Positions 42,345-52,302 of a DNA stretch of 64,000 nt are shown in pieces. The position numbers were made by a program, and so were the translations under genes. This DNA comes from Pseudomonadota bacterium (GTDB lineage Bacteria; Pseudomonadota; Alphaproteobacteria; Rhizobiales; Xanthobacteraceae), in assembly GCA_018242205.1 (NCBI GenBank), contig JAFECJ010000008.1:1-64000 (forward strand). The letters are read 5' to 3'. Positions within the stretch are counted from its first letter, which is position 1, and every line of letters begins with the position of its first letter. Below the pieces are notes generated by a model that worked only from the letters and a program-made list of their open reading frames with translations, was not told the origin of the DNA and did no database searches.

Positions 42345-43321
42345 GCGACCGCTTTCTGCGCCGCGAGGCGCACGCATCGCACGTCGTGGCCGGGCGTCGG
42401 TGTTTCGAAATGCATCTCGCCGGCACATTCCGGCGCCGCGAAATCGCAGCGATTGCGGAACGCACAGCCCGCGAGCCGGCCGATCAGGTTCGGCACCTGG
42501 CCGCGGATCGCGCCGAGCGGCGCGCCCGGCGCGGTGCGGCCCGGCACCGGAATGCAATTCAGCAGCCCGCGCGTATAGGGATGCGACGGCGCCTTGAACA
42601 CCGCGCGCGCCGAACCTCGTTCGACCACGGCGCCGGCATACATCACGGCGACCTTGTCAGCGACGCGGGCGACGACGCCGAGATCGTGGGTGATGAGGAT
42701 CATCGCCATGTTGAGCTCCTTCTTGAGCTCGGCGAGCAGCCGCAGGATCTGCGCCTGAATGGTAACGTCGAGCGCCGTGGTCGGCTCGTCCGCGATGATC
42801 AGGTCCGGCTTGCACATCAGCGCCATCGCGATCATGACGCGCTGGCGCAGGCCGCCCGACAACTGATGCGGATACTGCAACAGGCGGCGCTCGGCGCCGG
42901 CGATGCCGACGCGCTCGAGCAGCTCGATGGCGCGCGCCCGGGCCGCTTCCGCGCCGACATCGTCATGACAGCGCAGCGCCTCGGTGAGCTGATTGCCGAT
43001 GGTGTAGGCCGGATTGAGCGACGTCATTGGCTCCTGGAAGATCATCGCCATGCGGCTGCCCCGCAGTTTGCGCATCTGCCGCGCGGGGATGGTCAGGAGG
43101 TCGGCGCCGTCGAAATTGAGCCGCGTCGCGCGGCGCTGCGCCACGCGCGGCAACAGGTCCATGATGGCGAGCGAGGTCAGCGACTTGCCCGAACCGCTCT
43201 CTCCGACGATCGCCAGGGTCTCGCCGCGCTCGACCGTGAATGACACCTCGCTGACGGCATGCAGCACGCCGCCGGCCGTTGGAATATCAATGACGAGGTC
43301 CTGAACGTCGAGCAGCGCCAT
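42341..43321 (-). CDS. Peptide-type ABC transporter ATPase (DppD/OppD family)
   Basis: A 326-residue ATPase, partner of the gene above, with Walker [11 protein letters not shown]-loop [15 protein letters not shown] as in DppD/OppD, signature [15 protein letters not shown] and Walker [17 protein letters not shown]. Its C-terminal end has a cysteine cluster ([20 protein letters not shown]). It is 5 bp downstream of the DppC-type gene. The usual order SBP-B-C-D-F is preserved in this operon. Confidence 0.92.
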   Translation of the reverse strand: MALLDVQDLVIDIPTAGGVLHAVSEVSFTVERGETLAIVGESGSGKSLTSLAIMDLLPRVAQRRATRLNFDGADLLTIPARQMRKLRGSRMAMIFQEPMTSLNPAYTIGNQLTEALRCHDDVGAEAARARAIELLERVGIAGAERRLLQYPHQLSGGLRQRVMIAMALMCKPDLIIADEPTTALDVTIQAQILRLLAELKKELNMAMILITHDLGVVARVADKVAVMYAGAVVERGSARAVFKAPSHPYTRGLLNCIPVPGRTAPGAPLGAIRGQVPNLIGRLAGCAFRNRCDFAAPECAGEMHFETPTPGHDVRCVRLAAQKAVA

Positions 43322-43326
43322 GGCGG

Positions 43327-44256
43327 TCAGGTCCGGTTCTCGGGCGCGGTGACGTCGCGCACGCCGTCACCGACAAGATTGATCGCCAGTACCAGGAACA
43401 CAAGCGCCACCGCCGGCACACCGATCATCCAGGGACTGAAGAACATGTACTGCTTGCCCTCGGCGATCATCAGGCCCCAGGACGGCAGCGGCGGCTGCAC
43501 GCCGAGACCGAGGAACGAGAGCGCCGCCTCGAGCAGAATGGCATGCGCCATCTCCAGCGTAGCGACGACGATCAGCGCGTTCAGGATATTGGGCAGAATT
43601 TCCGAAAACAGTATCCGCGATGTCGAGCAGCCGATGGCCTGCGCCGCCGCGACGTAATCGGCGCGGGCGATCTGCTGCGTCGCCGAGCGCGTGACGACGG
43701 CAAAGCGATCCCACAGCAACAGGCCGAGCACGATGATGACGCCTTGCAGCGAACCGCCGACCAGAGCCGCCGACGCCAGCGCGACCAGCACGACCGGCAG
43801 CGCCAGGCGCGTGGTGATGACATAGCTCAGCGCGGCATCGACGCGGCCGCCGAAATAGCCGGCGCAAATGCCGAGCAAGGTGCCGATGGTGCCGGAAATC
43901 GCCACGGTCAGGAGGCCAATCAGCAACGAAATGCGGGCGCCGAACAAGAGCCGGCTGAAGTAGTCGCGACCCAATTTGTCGGTACCCAAGACGTGATCCC
44001 AGGTGCCCTTGGGATGCCAGATCGGCGGAATCAGGCGCTGCGCAAGATTCTGCGCGTAAGGATCATGCGGCGCGATCAGCGGCGCGGCGAGTGCAGCCAC
44101 GACGATGACGAGCAGGATGCTCGCACCCAATAGCAGGCCGCCATGACGCCGGCCGCGGCGCAGGAAATTGGCAAACGGCGATTGCCGCGGCGGCGGCGCA
44201 TCGAACGGCTTGTCGCCGCCCGCCGAAGTCATCATGGTCGGCATCGCATCGGTCAT
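43327..44256 (-). CDS. Peptide-type ABC transporter permease (DppC family)
   Basis: A 309-residue inner-membrane permease with six hydrophobic segments, the DppC N-terminal HDPYAQNLAQRLIPP and LGTDKLGRDYFSRLLFGARISL blocks (read in parts) and the EAA loop VAAAQAIGCSTSRILFSEILPN. It overlaps the DppB-type gene by 4 bp and together they form the membrane pore for the importer. Confidence 0.9.
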   Translation of the reverse strand: MTDAMPTMMTSAGGDKPFDAPPPRQSPFANFLRRGRRHGGLLLGASILLVIVVAALAAPLIAPHDPYAQNLAQRLIPPIWHPKGTWDHVLGTDKLGRDYFSRLLFGARISLLIGLLTVAISGTIGTLLGICAGYFGGRVDAALSYVITTRLALPVVLVALASAALVGGSLQGVIIVLGLLLWDRFAVVTRSATQQIARADYVAAAQAIGCSTSRILFSEILPNILNALIVVATLEMAHAILLEAALSFLGLGVQPPLPSWGLMIAEGKQYMFFSPWMIGVPAVALVFLVLAINLVGDGVRDVTAPENRT

Positions 44257-45170
44257 GCGAGGCGAATCCGCGGATCGAGGAACGCATTGGCGACGTCGGC
44301 GAGGAAAGTCAGGCCGACATAGATGGTCGCCAGAATCAGCACCACGGCCTGCACCACCGGAAAATCGTTGCGCGCGATCGCCTCCCAGGCGAGGTAACCG
44401 AGGCCGTGCATCGAGAACACCGCCTCGATGACGATCGAGCCGCCGAGCATGAAGCCGAACTGGACGGCAGCGAGCGCCACCACCGGAATGATGGCGTTGC
44501 GCAGCGCGTGCTTGAAGATGACCACTGCGGGCGCGACGCCCTTCGCTCGCGCGGTGCGGATGTAGTCCGCCGACAGCACTTCGAGCATGCCGTTGCGCGA
44601 CAGCCGCATCACAGCCGGCACGGCGTACCAGCCGAGCGCGATCGACGGCAGGATAAAGTGTTTCCAGGTCGAGGCGCCGGACACCGGCAGCCAGCGCAAC
44701 GTCACCGAAAACACGATGATGAGACCGAGGCCGAGACAGAAGGTCGGGATCGCCTGACCGATGACGGAGAACGACAGCGCCAGCCGGTCGATGATCGTTC
44801 CGTTATAGACGGCCGCCAGCACGCCGAGCGGCACCGCCACGACCAGCGACAGCAGCAGAGAAATGGCGCCGAGCGTCAGCGTCACGCCGATGCGTGAGGC
44901 GATCAGCGAGACCACCGTGTCGCGAAAATAAAATGAATTGCCGAAGTCGAAATGCACGGCCTTCCACAGCCAGTCGAGATATTGGACGACCAGCGGCCGG
45001 TCGAGACCGAACTGATGGCGGATTTGCTCGACCTGCGCCGGTGTCGATTCCGGGCCGGCGATCGAAATCGCGATGTCGCCGGAGAGGTGCAGCAGAAAGA
45101 AGGCGACCACCGACACCGTGAAGGCCACGGAGAGCGCGACGATCAGACGCTGCATGGTGTACGCAAGCAT
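44253..45170 (-). CDS. Peptide-type ABC transporter permease (DppB family)
   Basis: A 305-residue permease with six TM segments, the DppB opening (QRLIVALSVAFTVSVVAFFLLHL) and LGLDRP-like FGLDRPLVVQYLDWL, the EAA loop YIRTARAKGVAPAVVIFKHALRN and a FSMHGLGYLAWEAI C-terminal motif. A 116-bp gap separates it from the receptor gene, common in Dpp operons, where the receptor is made in excess. No clear terminator is visible in that gap. Confidence 0.9.
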   Translation of the reverse strand: MLAYTMQRLIVALSVAFTVSVVAFFLLHLSGDIAISIAGPESTPAQVEQIRHQFGLDRPLVVQYLDWLWKAVHFDFGNSFYFRDTVVSLIASRIGVTLTLGAISLLLSLVVAVPLGVLAAVYNGTIIDRLALSFSVIGQAIPTFCLGLGLIIVFSVTLRWLPVSGASTWKHFILPSIALGWYAVPAVMRLSRNGMLEVLSADYIRTARAKGVAPAVVIFKHALRNAIIPVVALAAVQFGFMLGGSIVIEAVFSMHGLGYLAWEAIARNDFPVVQAVVLILATIYVGLTFLADVANAFLDPRIRLA

Positions 45171-45286
45171 GACACGCCCTGACGGAACACTTGATCACCG
45201 CTGGCATCGCCTCTGCAACCGCCAGCAGACGTCATTAAAGCGTAACGCCCGGCCTCCGACCAGGAGACCAGGCGCCTTTGCTGAAC

Positions 45287-46816
45287 CTACTTCCAGTGTG
45301 CCGCGTAGAAGCGCGGCAGTTCATCCGGCTGCGCGGTGAAGGCCAGATCGCTGGTGTAGGCATAGTTCGCCGGATAGGAGAACATCGGCAGCACATAGGC
45401 CTTCTCGGCGATGGTCTTCAGCGCCTGCTGATAGAGCGACAGCCGCTTGTCGACGTCGACCGAAGTATCGGCCTCGGTGAGCTCCTTGGTCACGGCCGCA
45501 TCGTGCGACATGTCGTCGGCCGAGCCCTTGAAATAGACGCCGGTGAAGGCGGAGGCATCGGCGACCGAGAATGAGCCCCAGGTCTGGAACGCGATCGGCG
45601 CCTTGCCTTCGCGGATCAGCGTGCGCATCGCCGCGTATTTCAGATAGTTCAGGTTCACCTTGATGCCGACGGCGGCGAGATAGCCGATGACGGCTTCGGC
45701 ATATTCACGCTCGCGGTAGGCGACCATGTCGGTGGTGAAGCCGTTCGGATAACCGGCATCCGCCAGCAGCTTCTTGGCCTTGGCCGGATTGTACGAGTAG
45801 GTCGGCACGCCCTTGTCGGTGCAGCCGAACTGATCGATGAAGCAGGCCGAGTTCATGATGCGGGAGCCGCCACCGACCAGATTGTCGATCATGGCCTTGC
45901 GGTCGATCGCATAGGAGATCGCCTGCCGCACGCGCGCATCCTTCAACGGCGTGGCGGCCGGGGTACGGCCCTGGGAGTCGAATTGCAGGAAGCCGACACG
46001 CATCGTTTCCGCCGACAGCACCGAAATGCCCGGCGCCGACTTCAACTGCTTCGCCTGATCCACCGGCACGCGCCAGATCCAGTCGACACCGCCGGTCATC
46101 AGTTCGGCCATGCGAGTCTCGGCGTCCGGAATGACGCGGAACACCAGCTTGCCGATCGACGGCTGGCCGAGCGGACTACCCTTCCAGTAGTTGGTGTTCT
46201 TCTCCATGGTCACGCCCTTGCCCGGGGTGACCGCGGTGACCTTGTAGGGACCGGAACCGATCGGCGCCTTGGCGAAGCCGTCGAGACCGACCTTCTTGAA
46301 ATACTTCTCCGGGTAGATCGGCACCGGACCGGCGAGATATTCGATCGCCGCCGGAAACGGACCAACGAGATGGATGCGGACCTGATCGGCGCCGACCTTC
46401 TCAGCGCTCTTGATCCAATCGACGTTCTGCTTGGTGACGACCTTGGCCTCCGGGCTGACGACATAGTTCAGCGTGAAAACGACGTCGTCGGCAGTCAGAG
46501 GATCGCCGTTGTGGAAGGTGACACCCTTGCGGATGGTGAGATCAAGCGTGGTTGGGTCCACCCACGTCCACTTGGTCGCGAGTTGCGGCAGATACTTGCC
46601 GGTCGCCGGATCGCGATCGATCAGCGTATCGAACACATGCCGGGCGATGATCACGCCCTCGCGCAGGTTATTGTGGTACGGGCTGACGTTCTCCGGTTCG
46701 GAATCCGACGCATAGACCAAGGTATCATTGGCCTTGTTCGCCAATGCGACCTGGCAGGTCGTGCCGATGCCGATCAGAAGCGCGGCCGCGCTTGCGATTA
46801 GAAGGTGCGCCTTCAT
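45287..46816 (-). CDS. Peptide-type ABC transporter substrate-binding protein (DppA/OppA family)
   Basis: A 509-residue periplasmic receptor (SBP_bac_5) with a signal peptide (about residues 1-26) and the family stretch LTIRKGVTFHNGDPLTADDVVFTL. Two ATGs lie close together; GGAGG at 46824-46828 is 1 nt from the first (46822) and 7 nt from the second (46816), so I choose 46816. It binds the peptide or peptide-like ligand for the Dpp importer; the M20 hydrolases downstream would act on it inside the cell. The divergent IclR regulator lies 172 bp away. Confidence 0.9.
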   Translation of the reverse strand: MKAHLLIASAAALLIGIGTTCQVALANKANDTLVYASDSEPENVSPYHNNLREGVIIARHVFDTLIDRDPATGKYLPQLATKWTWVDPTTLDLTIRKGVTFHNGDPLTADDVVFTLNYVVSPEAKVVTKQNVDWIKSAEKVGADQVRIHLVGPFPAAIEYLAGPVPIYPEKYFKKVGLDGFAKAPIGSGPYKVTAVTPGKGVTMEKNTNYWKGSPLGQPSIGKLVFRVIPDAETRMAELMTGGVDWIWRVPVDQAKQLKSAPGISVLSAETMRVGFLQFDSQGRTPAATPLKDARVRQAISYAIDRKAMIDNLVGGGSRIMNSACFIDQFGCTDKGVPTYSYNPAKAKKLLADAGYPNGFTTDMVAYREREYAEAVIGYLAAVGIKVNLNYLKYAAMRTLIREGKAPIAFQTWGSFSVADASAFTGVYFKGSADDMSHDAAVTKELTEADTSVDVDKRLSLYQQALKTIAEKAYVLPMFSYPANYAYTSDLAFTAQPDELPRFYAAHWK

Positions 46817-46862
46817 CTTCATGCCTCCATCACCGACGCCACCGCGCCGTCCCTCTGCTGTT

Positions 46863-46890
46863 ATTAAATTGTAATACCGGCAATTAAATG
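46863..46890. promoter_or_regulatory. AT-rich repeat in the receptor/IclR divergent region
   Basis: AATTG (46867-46871) and CAATT (46881-46885) form a small inverted repeat inside two copies of ATTAAAT (46863-46869 and 46883-46889 with one offset). The island is the only AT-rich part of this divergent region and could be an IclR operator or a promoter -10 area. Confidence 0.3.
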
Positions 46891-46988
46891 ATAATGAAGC
46901 CTAGGAGTCGATCTCCGGGCTGTCAAGAAAACGCCGGGTCACTCCGCGCATCAATTCAGTGCACTTCGCTGCGACGGGAGACTTCGTC

Positions 46989-47765
46989 TTGAGCAAACGC
47001 GAGCAGAACACACTCTTCGTAGGTTCGCTCGAAAAGGGAATGCGCGTATTGGCGGCATTCGACCAGAACCACACGGCAATGGGGTTGACCGAACTTGCCG
47101 AGCGCACCGGTCTCGAGAAAAGCGCCGCCCAGCGCCTGAGCAATACGCTGCATAAGATCGGCTACCTGAACAAGGATCCGGACACGCGGCGCTACAGTCC
47201 ATCGCTCAAGTTCCTCGAACTGGCCAACGCCTATTGGTGGTCGGACTCGCTCATTCAGCTTGCGATGCCGAAGCTCATCGAGCTCGGCAAGAAGTTCCAC
47301 GAACGCATCAATCTCGCCCGCCTCGACGGACAGGAAATCGTCTATGTCGTTCGCATTCCCACGCAGTTGACACGTTACGAAGCCATGATTGCCGGCCGCC
47401 GCCTATCCGCGCTGACGACATCGAGCGGCCGCGCCATGATCGCGCGTCTTCCGGAGGCCGAACGCCGCAAGGCCATCCGCACCTGGCCGATCGTGGCGCT
47501 GACTTCGAAGACGACGCGCGACCGCACCAAGATCGGCGCCGCGATCGAGGAAGCGGCGAAAAGCGGCTACGGCCTCACGCAGAACGAAAGCATGCTGAAC
47601 GAGATCGGCATCGCCGCGCCGATCCTCGGCCATGACGGCCGGCCGATCGCCGCGGTGCAATGCTCGGTGTCTAGCCTGCGCTGGAGCCTCGACAAGGTGA
47701 AGCGCGAGATCGCGCCGCGCCTGATCGAGGTCGCCAACTCGTTCAATCCGATGAAGCCCGGCTGA
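46989..47765 (+). CDS. IclR-family transcriptional regulator
   Basis: A 258-residue regulator with a winged HTH (about residues 10-70, FVGSLEKGMRVLAAF then TELAERTGLEKSAAQRLSNTL in parts) and an IclR effector domain ending about residue 250 (GYGLTQNESMLNEIGIAAPI). No ATG precedes the domain: TTG 46989 has GGGAG 8 nt upstream, and GTG 46959 is a weaker alternative. It is divergent from the Dpp-type receptor gene and probably regulates the importer and the two M20 genes. The closest neighbour downstream is the convergent acdS gene. Confidence 0.85.
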   Translation: MSKREQNTLFVGSLEKGMRVLAAFDQNHTAMGLTELAERTGLEKSAAQRLSNTLHKIGYLNKDPDTRRYSPSLKFLELANAYWWSDSLIQLAMPKLIELGKKFHERINLARLDGQEIVYVVRIPTQLTRYEAMIAGRRLSALTTSSGRAMIARLPEAERRKAIRTWPIVALTSKTTRDRTKIGAAIEEAAKSGYGLTQNESMLNEIGIAAPILGHDGRPIAAVQCSVSSLRWSLDKVKREIAPRLIEVANSFNPMKPG

Positions 47766-47794
47766 ACGCCGGCGGCGCGGCGTCCCCATGCGCG

Positions 47795-48814
47795 TCAGCC
47801 GTTGCGATAGGTGTAGCTGTAGCCGTTGAGCGCCGGCGCGCCGCCGAGGTGCGCGTACAGGACCTTGGCGCCGTCCGGGAAGTAGCCCTTCTTGACGAGG
47901 TCGATCATGCCCTGCATCGATTTGCCCTCGTAAACCGGATCGGTGATCATCGCTTCAGTGCGCGCCGCAAAGCGGATCGCGTCACTCGTCTCGGCGCTCG
48001 GTACGCCATAGGCCGGATAGGCATAGTCTTCGAGAATGACGATCTCGTCGTCGCGCACCTTGCGGCCGAGTTCGACCAGTTCCGCGGTGTTGTCGACAAT
48101 CTCGCGGACCTGGGCACGGGTCTGCGCCGGCGTACCGGACGCATCGATGCCGATCACCTTGTCGCCGCGGCCGTCGGCGGCGAAGCCGACGATCATGCCG
48201 CCCTGCGTCGAGCCGGTGACGACGCAAACAATGATGTAATCGAACTTGATGCCCATCTGCGCTTCCTGAGCGCGCACTTCCTCGGCGAAGCCGACATAAC
48301 CGAGCCCGCCATATTTATGCACCGAGGCGCCGGCCGGAATGCCGTAAGGCTTGCCGCCGGCGTCCTCGACCGACTGGATAGCGTCTTCCCAGCTCTTGCG
48401 GATGCCGATATCGAAGCCGTCTTCGACGATACGGCTGTCGGCGCCCATCAGACGGGTCAGCAGAATGTTGCCGACGCGGTCATAGACGGCGTCTTCGTGC
48501 GGCACCCAGCTTTCCTGCACTACGACGCATTTCATGCCGATCTTGGCCGCGGTCGCCGCCACCATGCGGGTGTGGTTCGACTGCACGCCGCCAATCGACA
48601 CCAAGGTGTCGGCGTTGGAGGCGATGGCGTCCGGCACGATGTATTCGAGCTTGCGAAGCTTGTTGCCGCCGAAGGCGAGGCCGGAGTTGCAGTCGTCGCG
48701 CTTGGCGTAGATCTCGACCTTGCCGCCGAGCGCCTCGGTCATGCGCGGCAGGAACTCGATCGGCGTCGGACCGAAGGTGAGCGGGTAGCGTTCGAACTTG
48801 TCGAGCCTGAGCAT
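47795..48814 (-). CDS. acdS: 1-Aminocyclopropane-1-carboxylate deaminase
   Basis: A 339-residue PLP enzyme that breaks ACC, the plant ethylene precursor, into 2-oxobutyrate and ammonia. The PLP lysine is K52 (GGNK) and the nucleophile-side serine is S79. Y295, E296 and L323 match Tyr294, Glu295 and Leu322 of the Pseudomonas UW4 enzyme with a one-residue shift. The Glu/Leu pair separates true ACC deaminases from D-cysteine desulfhydrases. Bacteria with this gene can lower ethylene around plant roots and use ACC as nitrogen source. A divergent Lrp-type gene 155 bp away is the usual AcdR arrangement. Confidence 0.93.
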   Translation of the reverse strand: MLRLDKFERYPLTFGPTPIEFLPRMTEALGGKVEIYAKRDDCNSGLAFGGNKLRKLEYIVPDAIASNADTLVSIGGVQSNHTRMVAATAAKIGMKCVVVQESWVPHEDAVYDRVGNILLTRLMGADSRIVEDGFDIGIRKSWEDAIQSVEDAGGKPYGIPAGASVHKYGGLGYVGFAEEVRAQEAQMGIKFDYIIVCVVTGSTQGGMIVGFAADGRGDKVIGIDASGTPAQTRAQVREIVDNTAELVELGRKVRDDEIVILEDYAYPAYGVPSAETSDAIRFAARTEAMITDPVYEGKSMQGMIDLVKKGYFPDGAKVLYAHLGGAPALNGYSYTYRNG

Positions 48815-48969
48815 CGAATAGGGTCTCCGGGAGCGCCGCGAGGGGCGAAATACCGCGAAAACCTAGCGGAAACGGGAAGAAATGTGCTTCCAATTATTCT
48901 GTATCGGTTTTATGTATTTTCGGATTTTCCGGCTATTTAGCGAGAACTCCATCGTATTTAGGCTCTTAA

Positions 48970-49449
48970 ATGAAAGAACCTTCCGCCCCCGCTCCGCTCG
49001 ACCGCATCGACCGCCGCATTCTGCAGCGCCTGCAGGGCGATGGCCGTATGAGCAATGCCGACCTCGCCAAGGCGGTGAACATCAGCCCGGCGACCTGCCA
49101 CCGCCGCACCCAGCGGCTGTTCGACGAAGGCTTCATCCGCTCCGTGCGCGCCGAGATCGCGCCGCGCAGCGTCGATCGCGGCGCCCTGGTCATCGTCGGC
49201 GTCGTGCTCGACCGCTCGACGCCGGACAGCTTCGCCGCCTTCGAGGCCGCCATCGTCAAGCTGCCATTTGTGCTCGACTGCCATCTCGTGGCCGGCGATT
49301 TCGACTTCTTCCTCAAAATCCGCGTGCGTGATATCGACGACTTCAACCGGCTGCACGGCGAACAGCTCATCGCCCTGCCCGGCGTGCGGCAGACCCGGAC
49401 TTTCTTCGTCATGAAGGAGGTCGTCGATAACCGGCCGCTCGATTTTTAA
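48970..49449 (+). CDS. acdR: Lrp/AsnC-family regulator, AcdR type
   Basis: A 159-residue feast/famine regulator: a winged HTH near residues 10-70 (LDRIDRRILQRLQGDGRMSN start) and an AsnC/RAM ligand domain (about 75-150). Its place, divergent from acdS with an AT-rich 155-bp spacer, is the standard AcdR arrangement, in which the protein activates acdS when ACC is available. ATG 48970 starts right after the AT-rich region. I assign AcdR mainly by context; the protein family itself is certain. Confidence 0.85.
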   Translation: MKEPSAPAPLDRIDRRILQRLQGDGRMSNADLAKAVNISPATCHRRTQRLFDEGFIRSVRAEIAPRSVDRGALVIVGVVLDRSTPDSFAAFEAAIVKLPFVLDCHLVAGDFDFFLKIRVRDIDDFNRLHGEQLIALPGVRQTRTFFVMKEVVDNRPLDF

Positions 49450-49476
49450 GAGCGCCGCCGCGACGGAGACGATACC

Positions 49477-50574
49477 GTGACACTCGACAAACTGTTCGAC
49501 AAAGGTGCAGCGCCGGCGGCGAGCGCGCAGGCCGCCTCCCTCACCATCAAGCGGCCCGACGACTGGCACGTGCACCTGCGCGACGGCGACATGCTCAGAA
49601 GCGTGCTGCCCTTCACCGCGGCGCAGTTCGCCCGCGGCATCATCATGCCGAACCTGGTGCCGCCGGTGACGACCAGCGCCATGGCCGCCGCCTATCGCGA
49701 CCGCATTCTCGCCGCGCGACCGCAAGGCCGCGACTTCACGCCGTTGATGACCTGCTACCTCACCGACACGACGTCGCCGGACGACATCGAGCGCGGCTAC
49801 AAAGACGGCGTCTGGGTCGCCGCCAAGCTTTATCCGGCCGGCGCGACCACCAACGCGCATTTCGGCGTCACCAGCATTGCCGGCCTCGCACCCGTCCTGG
49901 AGCGGATGGAAAAGATCGGCATGAAGCTCCTCGTGCATGGCGAATCGACCGATCCGGCCGTCGATATCTTCGATCGCGAAGCCGACTTCATGGAAAAGGA
50001 GCTGCTGCCCCTTCTCAGACGTCATCCCGGGCTGCGAATCGTCGTCGAGCACGCCACGACGATGGAGACGCTCGATATCGTTCGCGCCCACAAGGATCGC
50101 GCCGCCGCGACGCTGACGCCGCATCATCTCGTCATCAACCGCACCTCGATCTTCCAGGGCGGCCTGCGCCCGCATCTTTATTGCCTGCCGGTCGCCAAGC
50201 GCGAGAAGCACCGCCTGGCGCTGCGCGCCGCGGCAACCTCGGGCGAATCCTGCTTCTTCATCGGCACGGATACGGCGCCGCATACGCGCGCCAACAAGGA
50301 GCGCGAGTGCTGTTCGGCCGGCGTGTTCGGCGGCGCCACGGCATTGCAAACATACGTCCAGGTGTTTGACGAAGAGAAGGCTCTCGATCGTTTCGAGGCC
50401 TTCGCCTCGCTCAACGGCGCCCGCTTCTACGGTCTGCCGGTCAACACCGGCACCATCACGCTGCAGCGGCGCGCCGGCACCATGCCGCCGGCAGTCCCGG
50501 TCGGCGACGACGAAGTGGTCGTGTTCCGCGGCGGCGAAGAGCTGCCTTGGTCGATCGAAAACGTGCAGCCCTAG
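49477..50574 (+). CDS. pyrC: Dihydroorotase, class II
   Basis: A 365-residue dizinc amidohydrolase that cyclises N-carbamoyl-aspartate to dihydroorotate in pyrimidine synthesis. It has H31 and H33 ([12 protein letters not shown]), carboxylated-lysine candidate K117 ([12 protein letters not shown]) and the later EHATT and TDTAPH blocks, as in the E. coli-type enzyme. The N-terminal extension of about 20 residues is slightly longer than E. coli PyrC. It follows acdR by 27 bp on the same strand and precedes a flavin reductase gene by 33 bp. It is probably a housekeeping gene, although a second copy elsewhere cannot be excluded. Confidence 0.9.
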   Translation: MTLDKLFDKGAAPAASAQAASLTIKRPDDWHVHLRDGDMLRSVLPFTAAQFARGIIMPNLVPPVTTSAMAAAYRDRILAARPQGRDFTPLMTCYLTDTTSPDDIERGYKDGVWVAAKLYPAGATTNAHFGVTSIAGLAPVLERMEKIGMKLLVHGESTDPAVDIFDREADFMEKELLPLLRRHPGLRIVVEHATTMETLDIVRAHKDRAAATLTPHHLVINRTSIFQGGLRPHLYCLPVAKREKHRLALRAAATSGESCFFIGTDTAPHTRANKERECCSAGVFGGATALQTYVQVFDEEKALDRFEAFASLNGARFYGLPVNTGTITLQRRAGTMPPAVPVGDDEVVVFRGGEELPWSIENVQP

Positions 50575-50607
50575 CTGCCTGCGCCGCAAGTAAAAGGTCC
50601 TGTCCAA

Positions 50608-51261
50608 GTGGATGCATCGTCACAGAATGAGCCGGTTCGGATCGACCCGAAGGAGCGCGACGCCGATAAATGCTATCGCCTGCTCACCGGAATCGTCGTG
50701 CCGCGGCCCGTGGCCTGGGTCACAACCTTGTCGCCAAGCGGCGGGGTCAATGTGGCGCCGTTCAGCGTCTTCACCTTCCTGTCGGCCAAACCGCCGATGC
50801 TGGGCTTCAGCGTCGGCCGCCGCGGCCGCACCTACAAGGACACCGCGCAGAATATCCTGCGCAAAGAAGAATACGTCATCCATATTGCCAACGGCGCCCT
50901 GATCGATGCCGTCCATGAGAGTTCGACCGAATTTCCGGCGGACGTCAGCGAAGTCGACCACCTCAAGCTCGAGACCGTCCCGAGCGAGAAAGTCGCACCG
51001 CCGCGGATCGCCGCCGCGCCGATCGCCATGGAATGCCGATTCCGCCAGTGCCTGGAATTCGGCGAAACGCGCAACCGCTTCATCGTCGGCGAAGTCGTCA
51101 TGATCCACGCCCGCGGTGGCCTGATCGCCAACGGCAAGATCGACACCATGGCGCTCGACCCGCTGGTGCGCATCGCCGGGCCGAATTACGCCCGCCTCGG
51201 CGAAATCGTGACCATGCGATCGGTGTTTCAGGCGCCGAAAACGGTAGCCAAGGACGACTGA
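50608..51261 (+). CDS. Flavin reductase family protein (FMN-binding split barrel)
   Basis: A 217-residue protein of the flavin-reductase-like/DIM6 family. It has the LLTGIVVPRPVAWVTTLSPSG entry to the split barrel (near residues 25-45), the NVAPFSVFTFLSAKPPML block and the NALIDAVHESSTEFP region (NGAL in this protein). Proteins like this bind FMN and often reduce flavin for monooxygenases or act on unknown substrates. It is transcribed with pyrC (33-bp gap), with start GTG 50608. No partner monooxygenase is seen nearby, so function is open. Confidence 0.82.
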   Translation: MDASSQNEPVRIDPKERDADKCYRLLTGIVVPRPVAWVTTLSPSGGVNVAPFSVFTFLSAKPPMLGFSVGRRGRTYKDTAQNILRKEEYVIHIANGALIDAVHESSTEFPADVSEVDHLKLETVPSEKVAPPRIAAAPIAMECRFRQCLEFGETRNRFIVGEVVMIHARGGLIANGKIDTMALDPLVRIAGPNYARLGEIVTMRSVFQAPKTVAKDD

Positions 51262-51424
51262 ACGGCCGCCCAACGTCGTCCCACAGTGGGCGCCACGGCG
51301 CCTGCCGATGGGCAGCCGTTGCCGCGCCGCGCGCATATCGTCTGACGAATTGCGTTGTCGGGCCGTCTTGGCTACCAGTCGCCGCGGGGCGCCGATCGCC
51401 GCTCCATAACCAAGGCCCGAACGT

Positions 51425-52297
51425 ATGACCGCCAAACTCGTCGACGGAATAGCCGTCGCCGCCAAGATCCGAACGGAATTGAAGGAGCGCGCCAGCCGCC
51501 TGACCGCCGCCGGCCACCAGCCCGGCCTCGCCGTCATCATGGTCGGCAACAATCCCGCGTCGGCCGTTTACGTCCGCAACAAGATCCGCGCCTGTCAGGA
51601 AGTCGGCATCCGCTCCTCGCGCTTCGATTTTGCCGCCGATGTCGATCCGGCCGAGGTGCTGTCGTGCATTCAGACGCTCAACGCCGACCCGGCCGTACAC
51701 GGCATCCTTGTGCAGTTGCCGCTGCCACCACACTTTCCGATCCCGCCGCTCCTGCAGGCCATCTCGGCGGAAAAGGATGTCGACGGCTTCCACCTCTATA
51801 ATGTCGGCGGCCTGGTAATCGGCGACACCGTGTTTCCGCCCTGCACGCCCTATGGCGTCGTCAAGCTGCTCGAGCACGAAGGCGTCGAGATCGAAGGCAA
51901 GAACGTCGTCGTGGTCGGCGCCAGCAATATTGTCGGCAAGCCGATGGCCTTGATGCTGATGCAGCGCGAGGCGACGGTGTGCATCTGTCACGCCAAGACG
52001 CGCGACCTCGCCCAGTTCACCATCCTCGCTGACATCCTTGTCGTCGCCGCCGGCAAGCCCAATCTGATCGTGCCGCAGATGGTGAAGACCGGCGCCGTCG
52101 TTATCGACGTCGGCATCAACCGGATGCCCGACGGCAAGCTGGTCGGCGACGTCGATTTCGCCGGCGTGTCGCAGAAGGCGTCGCTGATCACGCCGGTGCC
52201 CGGCGGCGTCGGCCCGATGACCATCACCATGCTTCTCGCCAATACCATCGGCTCGGCCGAGCGGCGCATGGCCGCGGCGAACCGGACGGCAGCCTGA
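51425..52297 (+). CDS. folD: Methylenetetrahydrofolate dehydrogenase/cyclohydrolase
   Basis: A 290-residue bifunctional C1-metabolism enzyme interconverting methylene-, methenyl- and formyl-tetrahydrofolate with NADP. The catalytic lysine is K53 in YVRNK, and the family blocks GILVQLPLPPH, EKDVDGFH, VVVGASNIVGKP and TPVPGGVGPMT are all present. The 163-bp region upstream has no clear gene. It is the last rightward gene before the leftward Opp-type ABC operon, whose ATPase gene stops 5 bp beyond. Confidence 0.95.
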   Translation: MTAKLVDGIAVAAKIRTELKERASRLTAAGHQPGLAVIMVGNNPASAVYVRNKIRACQEVGIRSSRFDFAADVDPAEVLSCIQTLNADPAVHGILVQLPLPPHFPIPPLLQAISAEKDVDGFHLYNVGGLVIGDTVFPPCTPYGVVKLLEHEGVEIEGKNVVVVGASNIVGKPMALMLMQREATVCICHAKTRDLAQFTILADILVVAAGKPNLIVPQMVKTGAVVIDVGINRMPDGKLVGDVDFAGVSQKASLITPVPGGVGPMTITMLLANTIGSAERRMAAANRTAA

Positions 52298-52302
52298 CCG
52301 CG

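Noticed and set aside
51262..51424. Possible folate (THF-II) riboswitch upstream of folD
   Set aside because: The 163-bp leader is GC-rich and can fold, but I could not match the conserved elements of that riboswitch class.
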